Assembly (NCBI RefSeq): GCF_003046175.1
Contig: NZ_PZZM01000001.1
Span: 2,053,501 to 2,117,500 of the forward strand
Direction: 5' to 3'
Source: Bosea sp. 124
Lineage (GTDB): Bacteria; Pseudomonadota; Alphaproteobacteria; Rhizobiales; Beijerinckiaceae
DNA: 64,000 nt
Under the pieces are notes generated by a model. It was given only the letters and a program-made list of their open reading frames with translations. It was not told the DNA's origin and ran no database searches. Below, piece after piece: positions 18,854 to 27,568 of this stretch (position 1 is the stretch's first letter; each line of letters starts with the position of its first letter). The position numbers were made by a program, and so were the translations under genes.

Positions 18854-19393
18854 CTATGGCGTCGGCGGCACCTTGTCGCCCTCGCTCAGTTCCTTCTGCA
18901 TCAGCACCTGGTCGAGCCAGCGGCCATGCTTGAAGCCGACCTTTTCGGCGATGCCGATCAGGCGAAAGCCGGCCCGCTCATGCAGGCAGCGCGAGCCGAC
19001 CGAGGCGCCGTTGCCGTCGCCGATCACGGCGATCATCTGGCGGAAGCCGCGGGCGGTGCAGTCATCGATCAGGGCCGCGAGGAGCGCGCGTCCGACGCCT
19101 GCCCCCTGTGCTTCGGGCGCGATATAGATCGAGTTCTCGACGGTGGCGCGGTAGGCCGGGCGCGGACGATAGGCGCCGGCATAGGCATAACCGAGCAGCA
19201 GCCCGTCGCGTTCCGCCGCGAGATAGGGGTAACCGCCGGCGAGAACCGCTTCGAAGCGCCGCAGCAGTTCGGCCTCGTCCGGCGGCGCGATCTCCCAGGA
19301 GGCGGTACCGTTCAAAACGGCATCGCCATAGATGTGGGCGATGGCTGGGATATCGGCAGGAACGGCCGGGCGGATCGTGAGCGGCAGGGTCAT
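18854..19393 (-). CDS. GNAT family N-acetyltransferase (phosphinothricin/methionine-sulfoximine acetyltransferase type)
   Basis: 179-aa acetyl-CoA-dependent N-acetyltransferase. The N-terminus TIRPAVPADIPAIAHIYGDAVLNGTASWE and the segments GYAYAGAYRPRPAYRATVENSIYI, APEAQGAGVGRALLAALI (acetyl-CoA loop) and HERAGFRLIGIAEKVGFKHGRWLDQVLMQ are typical of the Pat/Bar/YncA subgroup. Natural substrates of such chromosomal copies are usually amino-acid analogues such as methionine sulfoximine or sulfone; the substrate here is inferred only. Confidence 0.9.
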   Translation of the reverse strand: MTLPLTIRPAVPADIPAIAHIYGDAVLNGTASWEIAPPDEAELLRRFEAVLAGGYPYLAAERDGLLLGYAYAGAYRPRPAYRATVENSIYIAPEAQGAGVGRALLAALIDDCTARGFRQMIAVIGDGNGASVGSRCLHERAGFRLIGIAEKVGFKHGRWLDQVLMQKELSEGDKVPPTP

Positions 19394-19420
19394 GCAGGGA
19401 TCATGATCCGGCGGCCGGCC

Positions 19421-19452
19421 AAAAGAAAAGCCCCGGCCTTGCGGCCGGGGCT
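19421..19452 (-). terminator. Intrinsic terminator of ybhL
   Basis: A perfect 10-bp stem, AGCCCCGGCC (19429-19438) and GGCCGGGGCT (19443-19452), with a 4-base loop lies 26 bp after the ybhL stop; on the minus strand it runs into TTTCTTTT. Confidence 0.9.
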
Positions 19453-19478
19453 CGTCGTGGATGCAGGGCGGAGGTCGC

Positions 19479-20252
19479 TCAGCGACGGTCGCCGAAGAGC
19501 TGCAGCAGCATCTGGAACATGTTGATGAAGTTCAGGTAGAGCGACAAGGCGCCGTTCACCGAGAGCTTCGCGGCCGATTCGGCGTCCATGTCCGAGGACA
19601 GGTACATTTCCTTCAAGCGCTGGGTATCCCAGGCGGTCAGGCCGGCGAAGACCAGCACGCCGATCGCCGAAATGGCGAAGGACAGTCCGCTGGACTGCAG
19701 GAACAGGTTGACCACCGAGGCGATCACGAGGCCGATCAGACCCATGATCAGGAACGAGCCCATGCCCGAGAGGGACTTCTTCGTGGTGTAGCCGGCGAGG
19801 CTCAGCGCGCCGAAGGCGGCGGCCGTGATGAAGAAGACCTGGGTGACCGACGCGCCGGTGAAGACGACGAAGATCGAGGACATCGAGACGCCCATCACCG
19901 CCGCGAAGGCGAAGAACATCAGGCGCGCCGAAGCCGAGCTCATATTCTCGGCCTTGAACGAGAAGAGCAGGATGAAGGCGAGCGGTGCCAGCATCACGAC
20001 CCATTTCAGCGGGCTGGTGTAAAGCGCGACGCCGAGCGGCGTCAGGCCCGTGATCTTGCCATTGTCCGCGACGCCGGCAATCGCCAGCATCGAGATGCCG
20101 ATCGCGGCGAGGCCGGTGATGGCCAGGCCGATCGTCATGTTGTTGTAGACGCCGAGCATGAACGAGCGCAGGCCCTGATCCATCTCGACGGCGCTGGTCT
20201 GCTGTGCGCGGCCGGCACCCCAGACTGGAGCATTGCGGTCGAAGTTGCTCAT
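19479..20252 (-). CDS. ybhL: Bax inhibitor-1/YccA-YbhL family membrane protein
   Basis: 257-aa inner-membrane protein with seven hydrophobic segments of the BI-1 (UPF0005) family, in bacteria linked to pH-sensitive ion leak or protease regulation. Visible blocks: GLRSFMLGVYNNMTIGLAITG, YTSPLKWVVMLAPLAFILLF, VFTGASVTQVFFITAAAFGALSLAGYTTKKSL and the family signature VFAGLTAWDTQRLKEMY. The C-terminal LYLNFINMFQMLLQLFGDRR is typical. It is a single-gene unit with its own promoter, a structured leader and a terminator. Confidence 0.95.
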   Translation of the reverse strand: MSNFDRNAPVWGAGRAQQTSAVEMDQGLRSFMLGVYNNMTIGLAITGLAAIGISMLAIAGVADNGKITGLTPLGVALYTSPLKWVVMLAPLAFILLFSFKAENMSSASARLMFFAFAAVMGVSMSSIFVVFTGASVTQVFFITAAAFGALSLAGYTTKKSLSGMGSFLIMGLIGLVIASVVNLFLQSSGLSFAISAIGVLVFAGLTAWDTQRLKEMYLSSDMDAESAAKLSVNGALSLYLNFINMFQMLLQLFGDRR

Positions 20253-20263
20253 CGAGCGAGTTT

Positions 20264-20316
20264 CCCCTGACAGTGATTCCGAAGACCGGCCATCGCGTCA
20301 GGCGATGTCCTGTCGT
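20264..20316 (-). promoter_or_regulatory. ybhL leader RNA element
   Basis: In the 5' leader of ybhL, ending just before its Shine-Dalgarno AGGGGA. On the minus strand GACAG (complement of 20310-20314) pairs with CTGTC (20269-20273), enclosing two hairpins: CATCGC-CTGAC-GCGATG (20291-20307) and CCG-GTCTT-CGG (20279-20289). A conserved RNA motif upstream of ybhL is known in Rhizobiales; position and architecture fit it, although I assign it from memory and structure only. Ligand or mechanism is unknown. Confidence 0.75.
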
Positions 20317-20341
20317 CGCGCACAACCGTGGCGATGCCCGG

Positions 20342-20370
20342 AATATGAGGCGGTTTGCCGGTTCTTACAA
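20342..20370 (-). promoter_or_regulatory. Sigma-70-type promoter of ybhL
   Basis: On the minus strand TTGTAA (20365-20370) and CATATT (20342-20347) are separated by exactly 17 bp. A start about 7 bp downstream gives a leader of about 80 nt that contains the whole structured element. Confidence 0.65.
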
Positions 20371-20429
20371 GGGGCTCGCATGGTTAAGCGCCGGCCTTTA
20401 TAGAAACGCGACACCGCGGCCATGCAAAG

Positions 20430-20443
20430 TTACACCTGTGTAA
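20430..20443. promoter_or_regulatory. 14-bp perfect palindrome, possible repressor operator
   Basis: TTACAC-CT-GTGTAA lies about 60 bp upstream of the ybhL -35 box and 30 bp after the ybbP stop. The form is typical of TetR-like operators, but no regulator gene is nearby and the controlled gene is unclear. Confidence 0.4.
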
Positions 20444-20473
20444 TGTCTATCGCGAGTCGTTCATAGATAGTCA

Positions 20474-23059
20474 TCATAAATTTCGCAGGTGAGAAGCCGG
20501 CGCTTTCGATAGTATTTTCAGCGTGCCGGCCAGCCCGAACAGGACGGTGACGCCGACAGCGGCAGTCGCGGCCAGTAACGCCCCGGTGGGGTCACTGACG
20601 AATTCGATCTTCATCACTTGGGTCACGACGCCCCAGCCGGCGAGAGCCCCCGCGACAACGCCGAACAGCGCCGAGACGAGGCCGATCGCCGCGTATTCGA
20701 GGGCGTACGACGAAAGTATAAAGCGGCGTGTCGCGCCGAGCGTCTTCAGGATCATCGCGTCGTATAGTCGCGCGCGCTGTCCGGCGGCCAAGGCCCCGCC
20801 CAGGACGAGCAGGCTCGCGGCGATGGCGAGGCCGGAGGCGCCGCGGATCGCGGTGGCGAGCTGGCCGACGATGGTGTTGATCGCCTCCAGCGCATCCTTG
20901 ACCCGAACCGCCGTCACCGAGGGAAACTCGACGGCGAGCCGGCGCAGCAGGGCGGCATCGCTTCCGCCCGTCCCATCGGCGGCCGGAGTGATTGTCGCAA
21001 GGTTGGTATGGGGCGCGCCCGCGAAGGTATTGGGCGAGAACAGCATCACGAAGTTGATGCCGAGCGAGCGCCATTCGACCGCGCGTAGATTGGCGACGCG
21101 GGCGGTGATGTTGCGGCCAAGCACGTTGACGGTGAGCCTGTCGCCGATCTTCAGTCCGATGCCGGCGGCGTTCTGGGCGTCGAAGGAGACCAGCGGCTCG
21201 CCGCGATAGTCGGCCGGCCACCATTCGCCGACGGCGAGCTTGGAGCCCTCGGGAATTGTTTCCGCATAGGTGATGCCGCGGTCGCCATCGAGCACCCAGG
21301 CGGATTGCTCGGAGGCCTTGATGTCCTCGGCACGGACGTCGTTCACTGAGACGATGCGACCGCGCATCATCGGCACGCGGGCGAGCGTCGCGCCGGGGCG
21401 CTCCTGATGCAGGACCGCGTCGAAGCGGGCGGCGTCGGCATTGGGAATGTCGAGGAAGAAGAAGCTCGGCGCCTTCTGCGGCAGGGACTGAGTGAGCTGC
21501 CGGGTCAGGCTGGTGTCGATGAAGGCGAGCGCCGAGAGCAGGGCGACGCCCAAGCCCAGCGAGAGCACAAGCGAGGGCGTCAGTGCGCCGGGGCGGTAGC
21601 TGTTGGCCAGTGCCATGCGCAGCGAGGGGTTTTTCGGCCGCGGCATCTTGCGAGCCAGCGCCATCAATCCCGACGAGACACCGCGCAGCAGCAGGAAGAT
21701 GCCGGTCATCACGCCGATATAGATCAGCGCGATGCGACGGTCATAGGCGAAGGCGAGCGCGACTCCGACGAGGCCGGCAAGCGCCAGAAGGCAGATGGCG
21801 ATATAGATCGCGCGCGGACGGCGCGCATCGGGCTCGATCTGGTCGCGAAACAGCGCCGAGACCGGCACGTCATGGGCGCGGCCGAGCGGCAGGATGGCGA
21901 AGACCAGCGCCGTCAGCAGGCCGTAGAGCGCCGCGACGCCGAGTTCGCCCAGTGCGAGCGTCGGCTCGAACGGCACGGGCAGGACGGTCTTCAGTGCGGC
22001 GCCGAGCGCAAAGGGAGCGGCCGCGCCGAGCCCGAGGCCGATGGCAGTGCCGAGGCCCGCAACCAGCATGACCTCGGTGAGATGGATCGCCACGACGCGG
22101 CCGCCGGTGGCCCCGACTGCCTTCATCGTGGCGAAGTCGAGCTTCTTGGCCTCGACGAAGCGACGCACGGCATTGGCGACGCCGACGCCGCCGACAAGCA
22201 GGGCGGTCAGGCCGACCAGCGTCAGGAACTGGGTGAAGCGTTCGAGATTGCGCTGAAAGCCGGGATTGGCGTTGGCGCGGGAGCGGATCTCCCAGCCGGC
22301 ATCGCGCTGCTCGGTTCCGGCGGCGGCAATCAACGTATCGAGCGCAGCATCGCTCGCGGCCTCGGGCGGCAGCGAGACGCGATAGGTCCAGCGCACCAGG
22401 CTGCCGGGTTGGAGCAGGCCGGTGGCGCGCAGCGCGTCCTGCGAGATCAGCAGGCGCGGACCGAAGCCGACGCCGGCGGCGATCTTGTCGGGTTCGGAGA
22501 CGAGATTGGCGCGAAGCTGGATGCGGGCCTGGCCGAGCATGACGACGTCGCCGGGTTTCAGGTCGAGGCGGCCGAGCAGGACGGGATCGGCGACGGCTCC
22601 AAAGACACCGTCGCGGGCGGCGAGTAACCCGGCGATCGGTGCGCTGGGCTCGGTCAGCAGTTCGCCGATGCCGGGATAGCCCGCATCGACCGCCTTGATC
22701 TCGACCAGGGCCGCGCCCTTCTCGCCGGCATTCGCCATGCCGCGCATCGTCGCGATGGTGGAGACCGTGCCGCGGCCTGCAAGAAAGGCGAGCTCCGGGG
22801 GTGTCGCTTCGCGATGGATCAGGCTGAAGGCGGCGTCGCCGCCGAGGATGCGCCGGCCTTCGCGCGACAGGCCTTCGGTCAGGCCGCGCGAGGCGGAGGC
22901 AACGGCCGCGATCGTCATGACGCCGAGCGCGAGGCAGGCGATGAAGACGCCGAAGCCGCGCAGGCCGCCGCGCAGATCGCGCCAGGCGAGACGAAAGGCG
23001 AGGGCGGCGCCAGCGGCGCGGGATGGCGGCGCCGGAATGGGCTTGACGGTTCCGTGCAT
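20474..23059 (-). CDS. ybbP: ABC transporter permease, YbbP/FtsX-like
   Basis: 861-aa MacB/FtsX-type permease with an N-terminal membrane segment (FRLAWRDLRGGLRGFGVFIACLALG), a large periplasmic domain (about 50-250), a first FtsX core (about 260-400; LVGLTALLVGGVGVANAVRRFVEAKKLDFATMKAVGAT), a middle four-helix region and a second FtsX core at the C-terminus (MILKTLGATRRFILSSYALEYAAIGL). This duplicated architecture is that of YbbP. It is 2 bp from ybbA and divergent tesA lies beyond, the same neighbourhood as in E. coli. The substrate is not established. Confidence 0.93.
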   Translation of the reverse strand: MHGTVKPIPAPPSRAAGAALAFRLAWRDLRGGLRGFGVFIACLALGVMTIAAVASASRGLTEGLSREGRRILGGDAAFSLIHREATPPELAFLAGRGTVSTIATMRGMANAGEKGAALVEIKAVDAGYPGIGELLTEPSAPIAGLLAARDGVFGAVADPVLLGRLDLKPGDVVMLGQARIQLRANLVSEPDKIAAGVGFGPRLLISQDALRATGLLQPGSLVRWTYRVSLPPEAASDAALDTLIAAAGTEQRDAGWEIRSRANANPGFQRNLERFTQFLTLVGLTALLVGGVGVANAVRRFVEAKKLDFATMKAVGATGGRVVAIHLTEVMLVAGLGTAIGLGLGAAAPFALGAALKTVLPVPFEPTLALGELGVAALYGLLTALVFAILPLGRAHDVPVSALFRDQIEPDARRPRAIYIAICLLALAGLVGVALAFAYDRRIALIYIGVMTGIFLLLRGVSSGLMALARKMPRPKNPSLRMALANSYRPGALTPSLVLSLGLGVALLSALAFIDTSLTRQLTQSLPQKAPSFFFLDIPNADAARFDAVLHQERPGATLARVPMMRGRIVSVNDVRAEDIKASEQSAWVLDGDRGITYAETIPEGSKLAVGEWWPADYRGEPLVSFDAQNAAGIGLKIGDRLTVNVLGRNITARVANLRAVEWRSLGINFVMLFSPNTFAGAPHTNLATITPAADGTGGSDAALLRRLAVEFPSVTAVRVKDALEAINTIVGQLATAIRGASGLAIAASLLVLGGALAAGQRARLYDAMILKTLGATRRFILSSYALEYAAIGLVSALFGVVAGALAGWGVVTQVMKIEFVSDPTGALLAATAAVGVTVLFGLAGTLKILSKAPASHLRNL

Positions 23060-23061
23060 GC

Positions 23062-23793
23062 TCAGGCCACCGCCACGTCGTTACCGGCCGGGGCCTCGGC
23101 CTCGATGCGCCCGGCGCGCAGGCGCACGGTACGGTCGCAGAGCGCGGCCAGCGACAGGTCATGGGTGACCAAAATGAGAGTGGCGCCGCGCTCGCGCCGA
23201 AGGGCGAAGATCAGGTCGACGATCGAGCGGCCTGTGCTCTCGTCGAGATTGCCGGTGGGCTCGTCGGCGACGAGGATCGCGGGATCGGGCGCGACGGCAC
23301 GGGCGATGGCGACACGCTGCTGCTCGCCGCCCGAGAGTTGGGCCGGGTAGTGGTCCATGCGCTCGCCGAGGCCGACATTGCGAAGCTCGGCTTCGGCGCG
23401 GGCGAAGGCGTCGCCGACGCCGGCCAGTTCCAGCGGCAGGGCCACGTTCTCGCGCGCCGTCATGGTCGGGACGAGGTGGAAGGACTGGAAGACGATGCCG
23501 ATATGGCGGCCGCGGAAGACGGCGAGGCCGTCCTCGTCGAGCGCGCCGAGATCCTGGCCTGCGACCTTGACGATGCCGGCATCGGGGCGCTCCAGCCCGG
23601 CCATCGTCATCAGCAGGGTCGACTTGCCCGAGCCGGAGGGACCAACCAGTCCCGTCGCCTCGCCGGCAGCCAGGGACAAAGAAACGCCCTTGAGGATATG
23701 GACGCGGGCGGCCGCACGCCCCAAACTAAGCTCGACATCCCGCAATTCGATCGCCGGCTTCTCCGTCGGTGGGACGCGCAGTTCGCTCATCAT
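23062..23793 (-). CDS. ybbA: ABC transporter ATP-binding protein YbbA
   Basis: 243-aa LolD/MacB-type ATPase. Walker A is [14 protein letters not shown], the signature [14 protein letters not shown], Walker [14 protein letters not shown] and the switch histidine lies in LILVTHD. It energises the YbbP permease encoded 2 bp downstream. The first two codons are both ATG (23793 and 23790); either can be the start. It is divergent from tesA by only 3 bp, so their promoters must overlap the coding regions. Confidence 0.94.
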   Translation of the reverse strand: MMSELRVPPTEKPAIELRDVELSLGRAAARVHILKGVSLSLAAGEATGLVGPSGSGKSTLLMTMAGLERPDAGIVKVAGQDLGALDEDGLAVFRGRHIGIVFQSFHLVPTMTARENVALPLELAGVGDAFARAEAELRNVGLGERMDHYPAQLSGGEQQRVAIARAVAPDPAILVADEPTGNLDESTGRSIVDLIFALRRERGATLILVTHDLSLAALCDRTVRLRAGRIEAEAPAGNDVAVA

Positions 23794-23796
23794 CCA

Positions 23797-24564
23797 ATGA
23801 TCCTGACTTCGATATCCATCAGCGTCCCTGCTCGCACGCGATCGCGGCCCGAGCGGGGCAAGCCGCCTTTGCGCCGCCTAGAGCGCCGATATGGGCGTGC
23901 TGGCGCGCTTGTCCAATCTCTCGGCGCCGCTTTTCTGTTCTGCTGCGCGCTGCTCCCGGTTGCGACCATGGCCCAGACATCGACGCCCGTGCCGGCGCGC
24001 ACCCTGAAACTCGTCGCGCTCGGCGACAGTTTGACAGCCGGCTACAACCTGCCGGGCAGCGCCGCTTTTCCGCCGGTTCTCGAGCAAGCGCTGCGCCAGA
24101 AGGGCATCGCTGTCGAAATCGTGAATGCCGGTGTTTCCGGCGATACGGTCCAGGGCGGGCTCGAGCGGCTCGACTGGTCGGTGGCGGAGGGGACCGACGG
24201 CGTCATCGTCGAGCTCGGCGCCAATGACGCTCTGCGCGGGCTTGATCCGGCGACGACGCGCAAGGGGCTGGAGGCGATCATCACGCGGCTCAAGGCACGC
24301 GGCATTCCCGTGCTGCTCGCTGGCATGTATGCGCCGCGCAATCTCGGCGCGGATTATGCAGCGCGCTTCGATGCAATTTACCCCGAGCTTGCGAAAAGCC
24401 ACGGGCTGGTGCTTTACCCGTTCTTCCTGGAGGGCATCGCGGGCGACCGCGCGCTCAACCAGCCCGATCTGCTCCATCCCACGGCCGAGGGCGTGCGCGT
24501 CATCGTCCGCACCATCCTTCCCACGGTCGAGCGTTTCCTCGCGACGCTGCCGGCCAAACCCTGA
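23797..24564 (+). CDS. tesA: GDSL arylesterase / lysophospholipase-thioesterase I
   Basis: Periplasmic SGNH hydrolase of the TesA type. Catalytic Ser78 is in [13 protein letters not shown], block II Gly is in [13 protein letters not shown], block III Asn in [13 protein letters not shown] and the Asp/His pair in [12 protein letters not shown] hydrophobic segment [14 protein letters not shown] ending VATMAQ is a signal peptide; ATG 23797 is the only ATG that includes it but gives a long basic n-region (36 residues), and TTG 23869 is an alternative. The divergent ybbA-ybbP genes confirm the assignment. Confidence 0.9.
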   Translation: MILTSISISVPARTRSRPERGKPPLRRLERRYGRAGALVQSLGAAFLFCCALLPVATMAQTSTPVPARTLKLVALGDSLTAGYNLPGSAAFPPVLEQALRQKGIAVEIVNAGVSGDTVQGGLERLDWSVAEGTDGVIVELGANDALRGLDPATTRKGLEAIITRLKARGIPVLLAGMYAPRNLGADYAARFDAIYPELAKSHGLVLYPFFLEGIAGDRALNQPDLLHPTAEGVRVIVRTILPTVERFLATLPAKP

Positions 24565-24645
24565 CGGCCACCCGGCCCGAGGGACCGCTTCCCGCCATCT
24601 GCTGACTGCGCGCCTTTCGCCCGCTGCTTCCGGAGTTGCATCGCC

Positions 24646-25701
24646 ATGGAATACCGCCGCCTCGGGCGCACCGACCTGAAGGTCTCGGTGATCTGCCTTG
24701 GAACCATGACCTATGGCGAGCAGAACACGGAAGCCGAGGGCCATGAGCAGATGGACTACGCGCTCGACCAGGGCGTGAACTTCTTCGACACGGCCGAACT
24801 CTACTCGATCCCGCCCAAGGCAGAGACGCAGGGCTCGACCGAGCGCATCGTCGGAAGCTGGTTCAAGGCGCGCGGCAACCGCGACAAGGTCATCCTCGCC
24901 TCGAAGATTTGCGGGCGCGGCGTCAACACCTGGTTCCGCGACGACAAGAGCCCGACGCGCGTCACCCGCAAGCAGATCACCGAGGCGGTCGACAATAGCC
25001 TGAAGCGGCTGCAGACCGACTATATCGATCTCTACCAGATCCATTTTCCCGAGCGGCCGATGCCGTGGGGCTCGAATCCGACGCGGTTCTCAAGGGCCGC
25101 CTTCGAGAAGCCCGAAGACGAGACCCCGATCGCCGAGCAGCTCGACGCCTTCGCCGAGATCGTGAAGGCGGGCAAGATCCGCCATCTTGGCCTCTCCAAC
25201 GAAAGCGCCTGGGGCACGATGAGCTTCGTGCGCGATTCCGAGACGCGCGGCGGGCCCCGTGTCCAGTCGATCCAGAACGCCTACAGCCTGATCAACCGTA
25301 CCTTCGAGACGGCGCTGGCCGAGGTCGCCATCCGCGAGGATGTCGGGCTGCTGGCCTATTCGCCGCTCGGACAGGGCTTCCTGACCGGCAAATATCTCGA
25401 CGGCGCGCAGCCGGCGGGGGCCCGGACCACGCTGTTCAACCGCGGCCAGCGCTACCAGACCGCCGGTGCCGAGGCGGCGATCAAGCGCTACATCGCTGTT
25501 GCCCGCGAGGCCGGTCTCGACCCCGCGCAGATGGCCCTGGCCTTCGTCAATTCACGCTCCTTCGTCACCGCCACCATCATCGGCGCGACGAAAATGGAGC
25601 AGCTCCGGACCGACATCGCCTCGATCGGCGTGACGCTGCCGCCCGAGCTGGAAGCGAAGATCGACGCGATCCACCAGTTGGTCGGCAATCCCTGCCCCTG
25701 A
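24646..25701 (+). CDS. Aldo/keto reductase (Tas-like)
   Basis: 351-aa NADPH-dependent TIM-barrel oxidoreductase. The catalytic tetrad is seen as Asp in FFDTAE, Tyr in LYSIPPKAETQG, Lys in VILASKICG and His in DLYQIHFPERP. MEYRRLGRTDLKVSVICLGTMTYGEQN and the inserted ERPMPWG-containing loop match the Tas/YajO group rather than small AKRs. C-terminal SRSFVTATIIGATKMEQLRTDI binds the cofactor phosphate. The substrate is unknown. Confidence 0.93.
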   Translation: MEYRRLGRTDLKVSVICLGTMTYGEQNTEAEGHEQMDYALDQGVNFFDTAELYSIPPKAETQGSTERIVGSWFKARGNRDKVILASKICGRGVNTWFRDDKSPTRVTRKQITEAVDNSLKRLQTDYIDLYQIHFPERPMPWGSNPTRFSRAAFEKPEDETPIAEQLDAFAEIVKAGKIRHLGLSNESAWGTMSFVRDSETRGGPRVQSIQNAYSLINRTFETALAEVAIREDVGLLAYSPLGQGFLTGKYLDGAQPAGARTTLFNRGQRYQTAGAEAAIKRYIAVAREAGLDPAQMALAFVNSRSFVTATIIGATKMEQLRTDIASIGVTLPPELEAKIDAIHQLVGNPCP

Positions 25702-25707
25702 AGCAGG

Positions 25708-25774
25708 CGTCATTCTCGGGCATGTCCCGGGAATCTCTCGTGGGAGATGGTCGGGTCAAGCCCGACCATGACGG
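25708..25774. repeat. Palindromic intergenic repeat, copy B
   Basis: Between the aldo/keto reductase and thpR. CGTCATTCTCGGGCATGTCC is followed by GGAGATGGTCGGGTCAAGCC and GACCATGACGG, so both ends carry the CGTCAT / ATGACG termini of this repeat family. Confidence 0.7.
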
Positions 25775-25859
25775 CCACGGCCGCGGTGCCGCCCAAGAAG
25801 GCGGCCCCTGCCCTGCTTTTCGTCTCGCCAGAGTCACAAAAAACTGGCACTGATTCGTC

Positions 25860-26438
25860 ATGCCGAGGCTGTTCACAGCTCTGGAGATTCCCGCCGAGGT
25901 CGCCTCGGTGCTGACGCTGCACCGGGGCGGGCTGGCCGGGGCACGCTGGATCGATCCGGCCGATTTTCACATCACGCTGCGCTTCCTCGGCGATGTCGAC
26001 CGGCGCATGGCGAACGATCTCGACGCGTTCCTGGCGGATATCCGCAACTACCCCTTCGAGGTGACGCTCGATGCGCTCGGCAGCTTCGGCGGCGACAAGC
26101 CGCGCGCGGTGTTTGCGCGTGTGCAGCCGAGCCCGGGGCTGAGCGAGCTTCAGGCCGATCTGGAGCGGATGATGCGCCGGCTCGGACTGCCGCCGGAGGG
26201 GCGCAAATTCGTGCCGCATGTCACGCTCGCCCGACTGCGCGACGCCTCGCCCGTCGATGTGGCGCATTATCTCAGCCTGCATCCGATCGTCCGTCCGATC
26301 ACCTTCACGGCGCGGCGGCTCGCGCTGATGTCGTCGCGCGATTCGGTCGGCGGCGGCCCCTATGTGCTGGAGGCGGCCTATCCGCTCGGGCCATCCTACC
26401 CGAACCGGCCGCTGCGGGGCGAATTCCAGCGGAGATGA
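25860..26438 (+). CDS. thpR: RNA 2',3'-cyclic phosphodiesterase (2H family)
   Basis: 192-aa 2H phosphoesterase that opens 2',3'-cyclic phosphates to 2'-phosphates. The two catalytic His-x-Thr motifs are His37-Ile-Thr ([12 protein letters not shown]) and His120-Val-Thr ([10 protein letters not shown]), each on symmetry-related halves. The N-terminus RLFTALEIP is typical. It overlaps phhB by ATGA, so the two are translationally coupled. Confidence 0.93.
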   Translation: MPRLFTALEIPAEVASVLTLHRGGLAGARWIDPADFHITLRFLGDVDRRMANDLDAFLADIRNYPFEVTLDALGSFGGDKPRAVFARVQPSPGLSELQADLERMMRRLGLPPEGRKFVPHVTLARLRDASPVDVAHYLSLHPIVRPITFTARRLALMSSRDSVGGGPYVLEAAYPLGPSYPNRPLRGEFQRR

Positions 26439-26731
26439 CGATGCCCAAGCGACTCGGTCCCGATGCCCGCAACGAGGTGCTGACGACGCTGACCGGCTGG
26501 AAGCTGGTCGAGGGTCGCGAGGCCATCGCCAAGCGCTTCGTCTTCCGCGATTTCAGCGAGGCTTTCGGCTGGATGACACGGGTCGCGCTCCTGGCCGAGA
26601 CGATGGACCACCATCCGGAATGGTCGAATGTCTATCGCATGGTCGAGGTCACGCTCTCGACACATGACGCCGGCGGGCTGACCGAGCTCGACGTCAAGCT
26701 CGCCCGCGCCATGGATGCGATCGCGGGCTGA
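26435..26731 (+). CDS. phhB: 4a-hydroxytetrahydrobiopterin dehydratase (PCD/DCoH)
   Basis: 98-aa pterin-4a-carbinolamine dehydratase that recycles the oxidised pterin cofactor of aromatic amino-acid hydroxylases. The active-site motif is [10 protein letters not shown] with [15 protein letters not shown] following. ATG 26435 overlaps the thpR stop; a second ATG lies two codons downstream. No phenylalanine hydroxylase is nearby; many rhizobial genomes encode this protein alone. Confidence 0.93.
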   Translation: MTMPKRLGPDARNEVLTTLTGWKLVEGREAIAKRFVFRDFSEAFGWMTRVALLAETMDHHPEWSNVYRMVEVTLSTHDAGGLTELDVKLARAMDAIAG

Positions 26732-26740
26732 AAGCCGCCA

Positions 26741-27496
26741 TCACGGCGCCGCGGCGGCCGGAGTCCAGCCGCAGGCGCGCAGGGCCGCTTCCATATGAGG
26801 CGGGGGCGGCGCTTCGACACGGATCGGCGGCTTCTTGCGATAGAGCGGGACGGTGACGGCGCGGGCGTGGAGCTGCAGGCCCGGGCCGCCCTCGCGCGGA
26901 GCGTCGCCATAGATCTCGTCGCCCAGCATCGGCCAGCCCGAGGCCGCGCAATGCACCCGCAACTGATGCGTCCGGCCGGTCAGCGGTTCGAGTTCGAGCC
27001 AGGCGAGCGGGCCGGCCTCGCTCGTGCCGCGCCCCATCACGCGGTAGCGCGTCTGCGAGGGCAGGCCGTCGGGATCGACCTTCATCCACCAGCCCCGGTC
27101 GGGCGCGCGCTTGCCCAGCGGCAGGTCGATCAGGCCCTCCTCGGTGGCCGGGCTGCCCTGCACGATCGCCCAATAGGTCTTGTCGATCTTGCCTTCGCGA
27201 AACATCTGGTTGAGTTCAGCCATGGCGCGGGGATGGCGGCCGAGGATCAGGCAGCCGGAGGTGTCCTTGTCGAGCCGGTGGGCCGCTTCCGGCCGGCGCG
27301 GCAGGCCGAAGCGCAGGGCGTCGAGATGGTCCGTTAGGACAGGAATGACGCGGCGCTTCGCCTGCGGCCCGCGATGCGAGGGCAGGCCGGCCGGTTTGTC
27401 GATGACCAGCATCATCGCGTCGCGATAGAGCAGCGGGAACGGCAGCGGCGGCCCGTCACGCGGTTGCGAAATCTCTGGTCGGTCGGGCGCTGTCAT
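26741..27496 (-). CDS. RluA-family RNA pseudouridine synthase
   Basis: 251-aa pseudouridine synthase with catalytic Asp76 in the RluA signature AAHRLDKDTSGCLILGR. MMLVIDKPAGLPSHRGP precedes it, and KTYWAIVQG and GRTHQLRVHCAASGWPMLGDEIYG follow. It lacks an S4 domain, so it is the short form that modifies 23S rRNA or tRNA; which site is unclear. Convergent with phhB (9-bp gap). Confidence 0.92.
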   Translation of the reverse strand: MTAPDRPEISQPRDGPPLPFPLLYRDAMMLVIDKPAGLPSHRGPQAKRRVIPVLTDHLDALRFGLPRRPEAAHRLDKDTSGCLILGRHPRAMAELNQMFREGKIDKTYWAIVQGSPATEEGLIDLPLGKRAPDRGWWMKVDPDGLPSQTRYRVMGRGTSEAGPLAWLELEPLTGRTHQLRVHCAASGWPMLGDEIYGDAPREGGPGLQLHARAVTVPLYRKKPPIRVEAPPPPHMEAALRACGWTPAAAAP

Positions 27497-27568
27497 GGCA
27501 TTGCGCTAGCGAAGGCCACCGTGCGGCGCAAGCGGGAGCCGCTCTGCGGCGAGGCCACGGGAAGAGTG

